The position numbers were made by a program, and so were the translations under genes. The notes beneath the pieces were generated by a model. The model searched no databases, had not been told where the DNA came from, and saw only the letters and a program-made list of their open reading frames with translations. A stretch of DNA of 64,000 nucleotides from Cryptomeria japonica (taxonomy: Eukaryota > Streptophyta > Pinopsida > Cupressales > Cupressaceae): positions 376,582,877 through 376,646,876 of the forward strand of contig NC_081407.1 of the NCBI RefSeq assembly GCF_030272615.1, given 5' to 3'. Positions 11,301 through 21,601 of this stretch are shown here, piece by piece (position 1 is the first letter of the stretch; every line of letters starts with the position of its first letter).

Positions 11301-12722
11301 GTTTATCTGCATATTCATCCACCATAGCCATTCCAAAGAGACATCTTTTGTCTTATGCCCTAGTAGGGTTCTTTGATTTTTTCGGTATAACATTACATTT
11401 CGGGGAAACCATTTTTGGTTTGCCTGAGAGTCTTTGTTTTGCGCATAACACATTTGAGTAAACGGGGTCCACCAGTTTGGCTCATATTAATCAATTTAAT
11501 GGTTTTCATTTTACCATCACATATATAGTTTATATATAAGATCATTTTTTATAATGCTCCATGATGATTAATTTAAATCATTTTTGATTGATTTAAATTT
11601 TGATTTCTCTTGAGTGTTATTCCTCTTAAAACATATAATGTGGCCATTCCAAATATTATTCTTGGGATTCGAATAACAAGTTGTTTTGGGTTTGCACAGA
11701 TGGAAGCCGATCTCCTTTTAAAACTATATGATGGGCTCTACCCTTATGGGAGCCGCATTTATCCCAACATATAGTAAACATTTGGTTTCAATAATGTCAA
11801 ATATATTAATTTGAATTATCAACTTTCATAAAGGAGATGTCTTTCATTAATGAACTTGTAACAATACTAACCTCATCTGATGATCAAATAAACCATTCTT
11901 CTCGAACCAACACTCCATGCCTTGCTCTGACTTATTTTGCCAAATAATTCACTTAACTTGGTGAGTGTGTGATCAAAAATTAATTTTGAACATTGTTGAA
12001 TTGTGCATTTTGGCCCTTTGTAAAAGTGTCCAATCTTGGCTTTTTGCATTTAAAATCAATCCTGAAAATTGATCCAATCATATAATGAGGCTGTGAGAGT
12101 TTACAATCATGTATACATTTAACCAAAGATTGAAAACGCAACTAATGGCTCTGAGGGATTCACTGTGAGGTGAAAATATTAATTTTCAAAGTGGGCTTCA
12201 TAATTGATTTTACCCTCATGCAAGTTTTAGATTTGCATAAATTGTATTTGGTTTAGGCTCAAGAAAATTACCAAATGGATTGGTGGGGCTCCAAAACCTT
12301 TCACTATGGTTTATTGTGATACAAACAATTACAAATGGAATTGACCTAGGAAAAATAGCAAATGAGGTCATAGGTCTTTGGAAATTGACATGGGAGTTCA
12401 TTTTCATATAGAAAGTTGAGGGGAACAATTGGATTAGCATGAGTACTTTCAGGGATCAAGTTATTAACTCTCAAAAGTGGCTACTTGAAATAATTTTGTG
12501 ATTCGAACTAGTGTGCACCTAAATTTCAGTACCTGATAGAGGCATCAAATTTCACTTGGGAAAGCTCAATATGGATAATCATGCTCATTTATTATTGGTA
12601 AACCTAATTGCAAGGTCAAATTACTTATTAGATTCAAGAATTGGACGGGCATTTTTAGGGGTGTTTGCTAGTTTTGCTTATTTAGGGACCCCTAAATTTT
12701 GCAAAAAATTAGGGTTCCAACA
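8341..12722. mobile_element. 4.38 kb TGTTGG...CCAACA insertion inside the LINE
   Basis: The left edge is TGTTGGAGCTC and the right edge is GGGTTCCAACA, an inverted terminal pair of the kind found at LTR ends. It interrupts the LINE reading frame precisely. Treating CCACC (8336-8340) and TTGCC (12723-12727) as a 5-bp target duplication restores a continuous LINE frame. The two copies differ at three positions, all transitions, as in an old, methylated insertion. I found no repeated LTR inside, so it is either one very large solo LTR or a degenerate non-autonomous element. A decayed PPR-like gene lies in its middle. The remaining sequence (8341-10180, 11460-12722) has no recognisable coding content. 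Confidence 0.6.
10180..11460 (-). pseudogene. Degenerate PPR (pentatricopeptide repeat) gene fragment
   Basis: Several frames on the - strand give pieces of the plant PPR repeat pattern. Near 11190 there is RNAVI followed by FKQTQLSGV. Near 10975 there is RNVMIARNVQN, then ALEICNEVQ-like text and VQSTGVRPNSTSSS near 10895, followed by GRMGDLEQ. Near 10540 there is SASVRLNSST, and near 10410 DGISWSAVISRL. These correspond to the WNAMI..YxQNG and FxxMQ..GVxPNSxT parts of PLS-type PPR proteins, which bind organellar RNA. Frameshifts separate nearly every repeat. The fragment lies wholly inside the 8341-12722 insertion, so it was probably captured or carried along with it. Confidence 0.55.
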
Positions 12723-13690
12723 TTGCCCCTCCAAAGCATTTAGCAGTGCAAACTTTCTCCCTTGCTAGTAAGTGAATCTTGTTGTCTGAGCTCTTATTCC
12801 CTTTCCATAAGAAGCCTTTTAGGATGGTTTCAAAATCTAACTTTACTTGCTTTGGCATAGGAAGGAAAGCCATTATATAATTTTGAATTGTAGCTAAAAA
12901 TACCCTGATTAGAAGAATCCTTCCTTGTAGAGAGAGCCATGTGTTTTTCTAAGAAGCAATCCTATTTTTGATGGAGTAAATGATGTTTTCCTAGAAGCTT
13001 TGTTTCATGCATCTAGAAAATAAGGGGATACCTAAGTATTTGCATGGTAGAGAATCTTATTTAAAACCTAGTACCCTTTTCAATATTTTATTCAAGGATG
13101 AATTTAAATTTAGAAAGAAAACTTTTGAATTGTGAGCATTGATTTTCTACCCTAATACTAGGCAATGCGGGTCCAATACTTTCTTCATGGATGGTTCTCC
13201 AAATAAAATAGTGTCATCTACAAAGAGAATATATGTAACTTCAATTTAGGTGTATCGAATAGAGATGTTGTGCCAAAGTCCCAAGGGATGATGAAAAGAG
13301 ATTAGTCTGCTCAATGCCTTTGCCATTATTATAAAGAGTGATGGAGAGAGGGTGTCTCCTTGATGAATACCCTATGAAAATGAGAACCTTGCTGGTGTTC
13401 CATTAATAATTATTGATATTTTTGCCCCTGTTATGCATAAGATGATCCACTTGCGTCAGTTGGCATCAAACCCAAAGTTAAGGAGGACATGATGAAGTAA
13501 GGTCCATCTAACTTTGTCATACGCCTTCATCATATCTATTTTGATAATCATAGCTTCTTTTCAGTATTTAGATACTAAATGAATAATCTCATGTGTTACT
13601 AATTCTCCATATGATGTCTCCTTACTTGGAACAATTGCCCCTTGTTGTTGGGAAATGATTTCAGGAATCAATTTTTCCAACCTAATTGCT
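12723..13690 (-). pseudogene. LINE reverse transcriptase domain (degenerate)
   Basis: Reading from 13690 leftward, the - strand gives the ordered motifs of a non-LTR reverse transcriptase: RLEKLIPEIISQQQGA, then MIIKIDMMKAYDKV, GIHQGDTLSPSLFI, the catalytic FVDDTILFGE (the YADD-type box), and later KYLGIPLF and LQGRILLI. It runs to LARERVC near 12770, where the inserted element begins. Stops are scattered through it. The catalytic Asp pair in FVDD is still present. Confidence 0.85.
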
Positions 13691-13974
13691 ATCACCTTCT
13701 AGGTGAGTGGCTCGCAAGCAAGAAAAAATTCAAAAATCCATAGAGCAGAGCAGACAGAGAATGATATAGAGGATGGCAGTGGCTAACAAAGAATGGTAGA
13801 AGGGATGGTAGTGGAAGTTCTAGAAAAGGATCCCATCCTTGTATGAGGTAGACAGAGGTAGAAAGCCTTACCATAGATTCCCAAGACATAATTGGCATTG
13901 CCCAAAACATCTCAATCAGGCCAACCAAGAAATATTTGTCATTTGCAAAGATGATAGAACAATGTGAGGTCAAA

Positions 13975-15300
13975 ACAAGGGGGTGGTTGACAGTCTAAAT
14001 GCAACCTATGTTAGGAAGCCCTCTTTCTTAAATTTTCCTAATAATATCCCTTTAGCAAAATGTAATGCAAGGTTGGAGGGAAATAATGGCTTCAATTAAA
14101 GAAATTAGGGCCTCCTCACATTTCTGAGCAACATTCCCCTTAGGAATCCCTTCAAACCAAATAATGGAGTATTTTCCTTGCAAAAGAAGTTGGTTTTTGC
14201 AAAGGAAGATATTCCACAAGATGTCTTGCAATAGACAAACACTAGCTCGCATAGAAAAAAGGAAACAATTAAATCTTGGTTTCAGAAGTAGGCAAAACAC
14301 CCTCAATCTCATGAACCCTTGCTAGTGCCATAAAATGCTAGGAAGGGAGATCAAAAGGGCATTTATAAGATCATCATTGCAGAGAACTCCTCGACTCCTC
14401 AAATCACTCTTCTAAGGAAAAACACATTGATCAGTAATTTTTCTACCAATCCCATTGATATTGATGCTTTGTGCAAATGGGCTTTCAAGTTTTTGATAGG
14501 ATTCAATGATATCTTCTTCATTGATAAAGGAGCAGGTTTATTTATTTCCATATTTTGATCAAAAGCAAATCATGATAGTGTACATAAGAAAAAAGACTAG
14601 TTTTGTGAGGGAATAGGATTAACAACCCTAACATGTATTCCAAGATATAATCCAAAATCTGTTGTGGTAAAATTTGCCTCCAAATGGTTTTCCCTTCCAT
14701 CACTGCCCTTGGAATATAGAGAGTTGGAACTGGTTGAAGCTTTTCCCAGCCAATTTGGCATTTTTTTGAAATATGATTTAATCCCCTATGAACACACAAA
14801 AAAAAAGTGCGATTATGCATTCTAGTTTATCTATCTAAACCAACTCCAACTCAACTAGTTATTGACTCTGAATTTGTTTTTGTTACACAAGTAGTGGTGG
14901 ATGACCTTGATGTTGTGAAAAAACACGTCCCTCACCTTGGACACTTCAAATCTCAATGATCTTTAGAGAAGTATAAAGTTTTCTTTGATTGCAATTGACT
15001 TAATTTGGGCACTCTTATCCTTCGATATAATTGCTAGCCTTCCCAAAGCACCTATAGATTGAGAAGCCAAATATTTCCACTGTTTCCACTACTTGAAAGG
15101 CCAATCCTGAGTTGTATCTAAATTTTTTGTCTCCTATAGAAAAATAATGTACCCCAAAAATATCCAATTGAGATTTAATGAGGCATCTCTTATTAGGGGC
15201 ATTCAAGCCCCTAACATTCTAATATACAATCTTCATTTCTGGCCCATAGAGTTACACACTCTCCTTGGGCACAATTTTTCATCAAGGGTAGACTATGTAC
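13975..15300 (-). pseudogene. LINE upstream region with endonuclease start
   Basis: At about 15206 the - strand reads NVRGLNAPNKRCLIKSQLDI, which is the first strand of the APE-type endonuclease domain of plant LINEs (usual form WNxRGLNxxxKRxxxK). Just upstream (15300-15400) the - strand gives a basic segment DPRLPPKRKKLAKL, possibly the tail of ORF1. Between 14820 and 13975 the - strand has open pieces that I cannot align confidently to an endonuclease. Rearrangement or internal deletion between the endonuclease start and the RT at 13690 is likely. Confidence 0.55.
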
Positions 15301-16869
15301 CTGCCTGAACTTCCTTCTTCGTTAGCTTGGCTAATTTTTTCCTCTTTGGAGGTAGTCTTGGATCTAGGGTATGATCTTTCTCCCATTCTTCTAATTTCTT
15401 AGAAGGATATGAAATCCCTTTTTGGTTGATCTCTGGCAAAGTGACCATTAAAATAGGAGATGTTATACTTCAACTCCTGAATAGGTTTGTGGAATTTAGT
15501 ACCATGGAATTGAGGAGAATGGTCATGGTTTCCCACTTCAAATAATTATTTGCTCCTTCCTTATTTGTTTTCACAATTGTTACTTTATTTTTCATTCAAT
15601 CCCTTTGAGGGTGGCGAGATATATCGTTAATGAGGCCTAGCTTCTTCTCTTTTTCTTCTAAGAAGAGGCCCTACTTAATCTCTTCTTCTTCTATTACATA
15701 ATTATTCAATTTCCTTATTTATATTAAAAATGAGTAAGTATTTATCTTATTAAATTATTAGTTATAATTAATTTCTTATTTTATGTTGAAGTGTTTAAAA
15801 ATATAGTTGTAATTATGGTGGTAAAATTCGGTGTTATAACTTCTTGTTGCAATGTGTATACAAGGTTTAGTATGAAATCTAACAACCTAAGATGTAAATG
15901 CTCATGCAATAATGAAAATTTTGGATTATAACTGAGGAATGTGGGTTCCACCAATCATGAAAAAATGTAAGAGGGAAAATACAACTTAAGATAAAAATGT
16001 GATAATGTAACGCAAACAACATAAAATGAACTCAAATTTTAATACCTTCTCCCTTCATGATTGAAGAAAAATGATGCACCCAGCTCACTTGATTTCTCTT
16101 TTGATTCTTACAATGTGGATATCTTTCCAAGTAGCATAACCTTGATGATTTAATCAAAAAAATAGTAACATAAGGATGGAATGAATTCAAGTGGTGATGG
16201 ATAAAGGATAAATCTTCTCAATTTATAGATTTTTTTGTTCAAAGAATAGAGGACTAAGATGCAAAGTATTATGAAGAGCTGAGATTGAATGAGAGAAGAT
16301 AGCAAGGATTGATGGCTTAGACTTGTGATAGGTGTCACAAGGTAGAAGCATGTGAGAATTAAATTCATCATGGGGAAGAGGGCAAGGTGTGCTTTCACAT
16401 CTTGGGAAGAACAACAAGATGAAAAGTGAAAATAAATGAGGAAAAGTATAAGACGTGTAGCATGGGAAAGGTGGAAAATGGAGAAAATGGGAAATTGTAG
16501 GGTAGCTCTATCAAGAAAGGAATTCTCACAGATGTGTGATCAACCAACAAAATAACTGGTCAAAGGATGAGTTAGAAAAGTGGAAGTGTCATGTGCATGC
16601 AAGAATTCATGAAGACTTCGAGGACACATGTCACATGACTACAAGTTTGAAGATTTGAAAGAATTAATAATCTAGAGAAAATGGTAATAAGGATTAGAAT
16701 TTGATGTACTAGTTAATTTTTCTATTAAAGCTCTAGGAAGATGCAAAGAAAATACCCTAAGAAATCACTCTAACCACTCCACAAACGTCAAAAAAAATGT
16801 GAAAAATGACTTATGCATGTAGGAGGTGCCTAACTATGTTACAAACAAGGTGTGTAAAGCTTACAAATT
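15301..16869. other. Stretch without recognised genes
   Basis: Apart from the basic LINE-upstream segment at 15300-15400, I see no coding motif, LTR or tandem repeat. ORFs at 16150-16417 on the - strand lack any recognisable pattern. Confidence 0.5.
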
Positions 16870-16925
16870 GGAAGATTTGAACTTGTGACCTCTCTTCACA
16901 TTCTCCACCATTAGACCAACTTAGA
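16870..16925 (-). mobile_element. Possible tRNA-derived SINE promoter fragment
   Basis: On the - strand a box-A-like TGGTCTAATGGTGG (16905-16918) is followed about 22 nt later by a box-B-like GTTCAAATC (16874-16882). This is the order and kind of spacing of an RNA polymerase III internal promoter in tRNA-derived SINEs. There is no cloverleaf, so it is not a tRNA gene. The 3' end and any target duplication were not identified. Confidence 0.3.
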
Positions 16926-17930
16926 TATACATAGAGATTATTCTTGTTAAAAATCCTACTACTGTCTATGCAACAAATAATTTATTATATATAGATACAT
17001 ATAGCAAACACACTTGATGAAGCAACATGAATCTTACTTGGTTGCTAGCTACATAAGGTAGTTTTGGGGAATGAAATGGTAGACGGAAGCAGCGCCAAAG
17101 CTTTACATTCAACACATGGAGTGCCACATGTTTGGGATAGCTCAAGCCAAGAAAAAATTCCTTGGATGCCTATAAATAATGTCTCCAACCTTTCTGATGG
17201 AAGTGTATATTATAAAAGTGTTTTCTATTGATTAATTTAAAAATAACAAGAGAATAATCAATTAGAATTACAAGTGGGTTCTCATGTACACCAACAAATT
17301 AAGATGTGAGATTTAGATCCAAGATGATAGTATTGATAGGTTCCATTATTATTTCTTTATGATCTAAATAAAGATAAGGGTAACACTATTAAGTTTTTGT
17401 TGAAGCAAATAACCTTTTTGACAAACTTATAGATGTAAGATCACCAATGTGAATCTTTTTTAAGAAGTTCATCATTATTTTACATGGTTTGACTCAAATC
17501 AATCACAAACTAGCTACATGAACATTTATTAAATAAAAAACATACAATGAGAAGAATGAAACTAGTTAAAGCCCTCATCTTGTTAAAAGACAACAAGAAA
17601 TCTAAATGATTTGAAAGATACCAAGTGAAAGAGGATCCCATCCATTAAAATAGATGCTAATCAAGCTTTTTCTCAATAGCCATGGTGGATGCAGCCATAG
17701 AAGAAAGTAGCAAAATTCACGTTTAATTTTTATTTGAACCTGACTTGAAATGTCTGTGGAAGAATGAAAAAACAAATTAAAATGTAATTATCAATGTAAT
17801 GGCCACTTCTTATCCAAGTGAACATCAATAAAATGTAGCAATGTTTTTTTTTTAACAACAACATACTACATAATTATTAAAAGAGATTATGATCATACTT
17901 CACTATAACCTTCGATTGAAACTAAAGATA
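16926..17930. other. Stretch without recognised genes
   Basis: This is AT-rich intergenic DNA with no ORF of note. It forms the left flank of the large gypsy element, whose target duplication ATAAT occupies the next five bases. Confidence 0.5.
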
Positions 17931-17935
17931 ATAAT
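17931..17935. repeat. Left target-site duplication (ATAAT) of gypsy element 1
   Basis: ATAAT lies immediately before the TGTATATGG edge of the left LTR. It is identical to the five bases directly after the right LTR (33802-33806). Confidence 0.9.
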
Positions 17936-18695
17936 TGTATATGGTAAAAATGGATAACAATAATAACAATATTGAAAGGCTAAATGAATTCAACCACCAA
18001 ACCCTAGCCTAATAACAACAAAGATCCACCATAACATACCTAAGACAATGCAAATCAAATGAAATCACAAAGATTATACCATCACATGTCCAATAGGGTT
18101 TTGATCTCCATTCTTCCTATCTCCATTGATCTTGCTTGATATAATTGCTCTCAGATTTTATGTGCACAAGAGCTCAACAAAGAACGAAATGTCGTTGCAA
18201 GTAGGATTGTAGTGTAGTCAATTGATCAAGTAGTTAGCTCATTAGGGTTTGATAATGAAGGAAGCATCTCCTTATATAGAAGACACTATAAGAAATGGAG
18301 GGATAAGATTGAGAGGTGTAAAAGGAGGTCAGCTATTATTAGAGGGTAGGTAGAAGAAATAATAAAATAATGAAAGGGGTAGGTAGTGTAGGAATTAAGA
18401 GATGAATGACATGTGTCATGGGTAGAAAAGATTAATGAAATAATTAAATAAATAAAGATTTATTTAATTAATAGAAGAAATGAGATCAATTAAATAAATA
18501 AGATATTTATTTAATTAGGAAAAGGATAATTTAAATAAATAAATGTATTTATTTAAATGAGAAATAAGGCTAGAAGATGATAAATGAATTAATTAAATAA
18601 ATAAATATTTATTTAATTAATAGAAGAATTAGGCTTAGATAATTAAATAAATAAAATATTTATTTAATTAGACATGACAATTTTGGGTGTTTACA
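17936..18695 (-). repeat. 3' LTR of gypsy element 1
   Basis: This 760-bp copy matches 33033-33801 along its length. It starts TGTATATGG and ends GTTTACA on the + strand, so the element's own LTR reads TG...CA. It holds a TATA motif (18271-18280, TCTATATAAG on the - strand) and five AT-rich palindromes near the U3 start. Confidence 0.95.
18441..18671. repeat. Five AT-rich palindromes in the LTR U3
   Basis: Five near-perfect inverted repeats of the form TTAAATAAATAAA-N-TTTATTTAA follow each other, centred near 18456, 18502, 18543, 18605 and 18655 and separated by 15-30 bp of unrelated sequence. The same set is present in the other LTR (about 33545-33778). Related AT palindromes occur near the U3 end of the LTR-like segment at 859 and of the LTR at 58673. 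Confidence 0.8.
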
Positions 18696-18710
18696 TTTTG
18701 CCCCTCTTTG
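18696..18710 (-). promoter_or_regulatory. Polypurine tract of gypsy element 1
   Basis: On the - strand CAAAGAGGGGCAAAA directly abuts the 3' LTR start. It is the usual primer for plus-strand DNA synthesis. The second gypsy element has nearly the same tract at the same place (59614-59630). Confidence 0.85.
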
Positions 18711-18940
18711 AGACAATGCGGCTTGTCACGTTGTTTCAAAGAAGATAAGATGAACTGATACAGAGTTGCCCTAGGATGGGAATGATATGCCCCCTCGAGA
18801 GATTGGATGAAAATGTCTGAAAAGATTGCAGACAATCTCTCGATAAGAAAGAGAGGCTAGAATGGATTGACCGGATAAAGTGACAGAGTCACAGGATAAT
18901 AAAAACTGACTGAGAAAACGAGGGCGAGGGCTAGGGTAGT

Positions 18941-18949
18941 CTATAAGAT
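18941..18949 (+). promoter_or_regulatory. TATA box for the antisense PMD gene
   Basis: CTATAAGAT lies about 90 bp before the ATG at 19040, on the strand opposite to the host retrotransposon. It suggests that the PMD gene is transcribed independently of the LTR promoters. Confidence 0.45.
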
Positions 18950-19039
18950 AGACCATGGGAAAAATACATCCTCATTGTCATCCACACATCCATGAGAGAA
19001 GAGTGTAGAGTGAGAAAAGAGCAGTAACAGTCTGCAGCG

Positions 19040-21601
19040 ATGGCTTTCATTCATAGATTCGATCGCGTTCACCGATTTCAGAGGCCAGCAGAGGCAGGAG
19101 AGCCGGTGAGTACCGCAAAACCTCTTTGTACTTTGATGCATTTATTGTTGTCATTAATGCATGCTAGGTAATGTAATAAAGGCACGTTTATGTCAGGAAA
19201 CCGTGTTTGTGTCCAAAAATGTGAATTTTTGTCTTCTAGGTCAAATCAGCAGTTCTGTGATGAACATACGCTGTTGATTGGATAAGCTGCTGAGAGGATA
19301 CACTCAAGTAGGTCCTCTAGGGAAGACTAGAATAGATCAAGGCACTTTGTGATGAACAGTGAGTACCAAGATAGAGTACTTTGTGATGAACAGGGAGTAC
19401 CAAAATATGAGCAGCACTTTGTGATGAACAGTGAGTGCAAATGTGAGGAGCACTTTGTGATGAACAGGGAGTGCAAAACATGTAGTACTTTGTGATGAAC
19501 AGGGAGTACTGCTAGGATAGAATACCATATGCATTTAGATAAAAAGTAGCATTTTGTGATAAACAGTGAATGCCACTATGACTAACACGATTGATTTGCT
19601 TGACTATAGGAGTATTTGCCGATGCTGGAGTCATGGGAGAGATTCCCATCGACTCAGCGGTTGCGACCTGAGCTGATATTTGAGGAGCAAGCTGTTATCG
19701 AGGCTATGGGATTGAGACATGTGCTGTATGTGCCTGAGTTTCAGATGAACATGGGATTGCTGACTGCACTGGTGGAGAGATGGCACTCCGAGACATGTAC
19801 CTTTCATTTGCCGATGGGTGAGATGACAGTCACCTTTGAGGATGTATATAGGATTCTGTGGATACTGATCGACGGGGAGCTAATTCCGTATGATCGAGAT
19901 GGAGACAGGAAGGCCCCGAGATGAGTGTTCCAGGACCCTGGATTGGAGATGAGGGCTGGGCATGTGGCTTGGGACACTATGACTGCTATAGGATTGGCAC
20001 TACCAGTAGTGATAGGAGGAGCGATCAGTGCATTCCTGTGTCCTGATAGAGCGACATGGGGGTTGGCTGTGGGCTAGGGAGGAGCACTGGAGACACTGGT
20101 GACACAGCACACCAGATATGCCTGTGGACCGTGTGTGCTGGCACACCTGTACTATGAGCTGCATCAGTTTGTATACCATAGATCAGTGGGATTGGGCTGC
20201 GGGGTGACATTGTTGTAGGTGTGGGCTTATGAGCATCTGCTAGTGATGAGACTGATACATTTCAGGGGTAGAGGTCATGGATGCAGTTTTGATCACTTAT
20301 ATGATATGATCATATCGCAGCCACGGATTGGCAGGTTAGAGCACTGGTGGTGGGTGATAGATGACATTGATGTGGTCATTTGGAGGCCATATCTGGGATG
20401 CGAGGAGTGGGAGGATGATGCGGTAGAGCTTCCCTACACCTTTCGGAGCAGGTACCTGATTGGGTGGACGCCCTATGTGCTAGAGAGGCAGCTAGTGGAC
20501 AAAGTTTGCAGGCAGTTTGGTAGGATCTAAAGGATGCCACGGGGCTCAGGCATGTATGCACGGACAATCAGGGATCATGCGCAATTTGGACCCTTGCTAT
20601 CATATGATCAGGTTGTGATGCAGCTTGCAGAGATGATACCCCTACCCTGGGACATGTGGCCAGAGATCGAGGATGTCAGCATGGATGCTGAGTATACAGC
20701 CTACTAGGCTGAGCATCCATTCCCATGCCTGACAGATCCAGGAGAGTTACTTGAGGGAGATGGTGGTGGGGATGATGATGATGATGGAGCTGATGGGGGC
20801 AGAGGCCGACAGAGGAGGAGGGGGGTAGTTGGAGAAAGGAGGGTTGCACAGCAGAGAGAGGGTGGAGAGGAGAGGCAGGCTCGGGTGGTGAGAGGTCGTG
20901 GTGGATTGCCGCTACAGGTGCCAGCAGCATAGGGTCCCAGACAGGTGCAGGTACAGGGACAGGGACAGGGACAGGGATAGGTACCAGTATAGGTACTGGC
21001 ACAGGGGTAGACACCCATACAGGGGGAGCCACAGGCAGAGCCACAGGGGGCTAATGCAAAGGAGGATGAGCTAATTGAGCTGAGGGAGATCTGATAGGGA
21101 TAGGTAGATGAGATCCAGGACTTGGAGAGGGATAGGCTTAGGAGGCGGCTCAGAGATACTGGGTGGGAGTGGGATCAGGCCATTCAGCGCTATACAGAGG
21201 CTGAGATAGCACTGAGGGCTGGGAGACAGGCAGTAGAGGACATAGGAGCCAGATATGCCTATGTTTTGTGAGCCGGGGAGGAGATTGCCTATTGGCGGGA
21301 TCTCTATTATGCTGCAGTACCAGCGGATCAGCGGGCGAGGAGCTCCATAGACCATCGCGGACAACGACAGCTACAGGAGAGAGTCAAAGGAGACAGGCAT
21401 CTAGTGGTGGGGTCATGGGTCCTCCACCACCACCAGATAAAGGGGATAGGAGGGATGATCCTGGGGCAGGTCCTTCGGGGGCTCAAATTCCATCGAGGCC
21501 AGGCGGCTCCGAGGGAGGGATTTCATCATAGCCTTAGAGGGCTCCCTATGTATCAGTATTATACCATTTTTTTGTATGATGATGTAGACACCTTTGGGTG
21601 A
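19040..21601 (+). pseudogene. Plant mobile domain (PMD, aminotransferase-like) gene, antisense within gypsy element 1
   Basis: Exon 1 is probably 19040-19105: an ATG in the plant-favoured context GCGATGGCT, 22 codons, then CCG|GTGAGT. The intron 19106-19609 ends ACTATAG|GAG and is phase 0. Exon 2 starts at 19610 and keeps one frame to 21601. The PMD core is visible at about 19700-19890: MGLRHVLYVPEFQMN, LTALVERWHSET, TFHLPMGEMTVTFEDVYRIL. Later conserved parts include LAHLYYELHQ, WRPYLG and IGWTPYVLERQLV. After residue about 365 the protein becomes acidic, then Gly/Arg/Gln-rich, with a CAGGGA-type tandem stretch at 20940-21030. PMD proteins occur in transposons and in MAIN/MAIL host proteins involved in genome stability and silencing. 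Several in-frame stops (TGA 19922, TAGs near 20076 and 20216, TAA 20528) show that it is dead. Homologue: 60558-62610. Confidence 0.8.
19342..19573. repeat. Six 25-nt hairpin units with covarying stems
   Basis: The units are at 19342-19366, 19376-19400, 19414-19438, 19450-19474, 19485-19509 and 19549-19573. Each is a 5-nt arm, the core TTGTGATGAACAGKG (with one A variant), and a 5-nt complementary arm. The arms are GCACT/AGTGC (units 3, 4), GTACT/AGTAC (units 2, 5) and GCATT/AATGC (unit 6). Unit 1 has one mismatch. The paired changes keep the stem while the primary sequence changes. The array lies inside the probable intron of the antisense PMD gene and between pol and the 3' LTR of the host element. 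Confidence 0.85.

Noticed and set aside
16870-16925. tRNA gene on the - strand
   Set aside because: Box A and box B words are present but no acceptor stem or cloverleaf can be formed around them. A SINE promoter remnant is more likely.
19342-19573. CRISPR-like array
   Set aside because: Units are regularly repeated but spacers are 9-13 bp (one 39 bp) and AT-rich, arms vary with pairing, and the setting is a plant retrotransposon.
20676-21044. Pro/Val and Pro/His-rich ORFs on the - strand
   Set aside because: They are reverse-strand readings of the CAGGGA and GATGATG low-complexity parts of the PMD gene.
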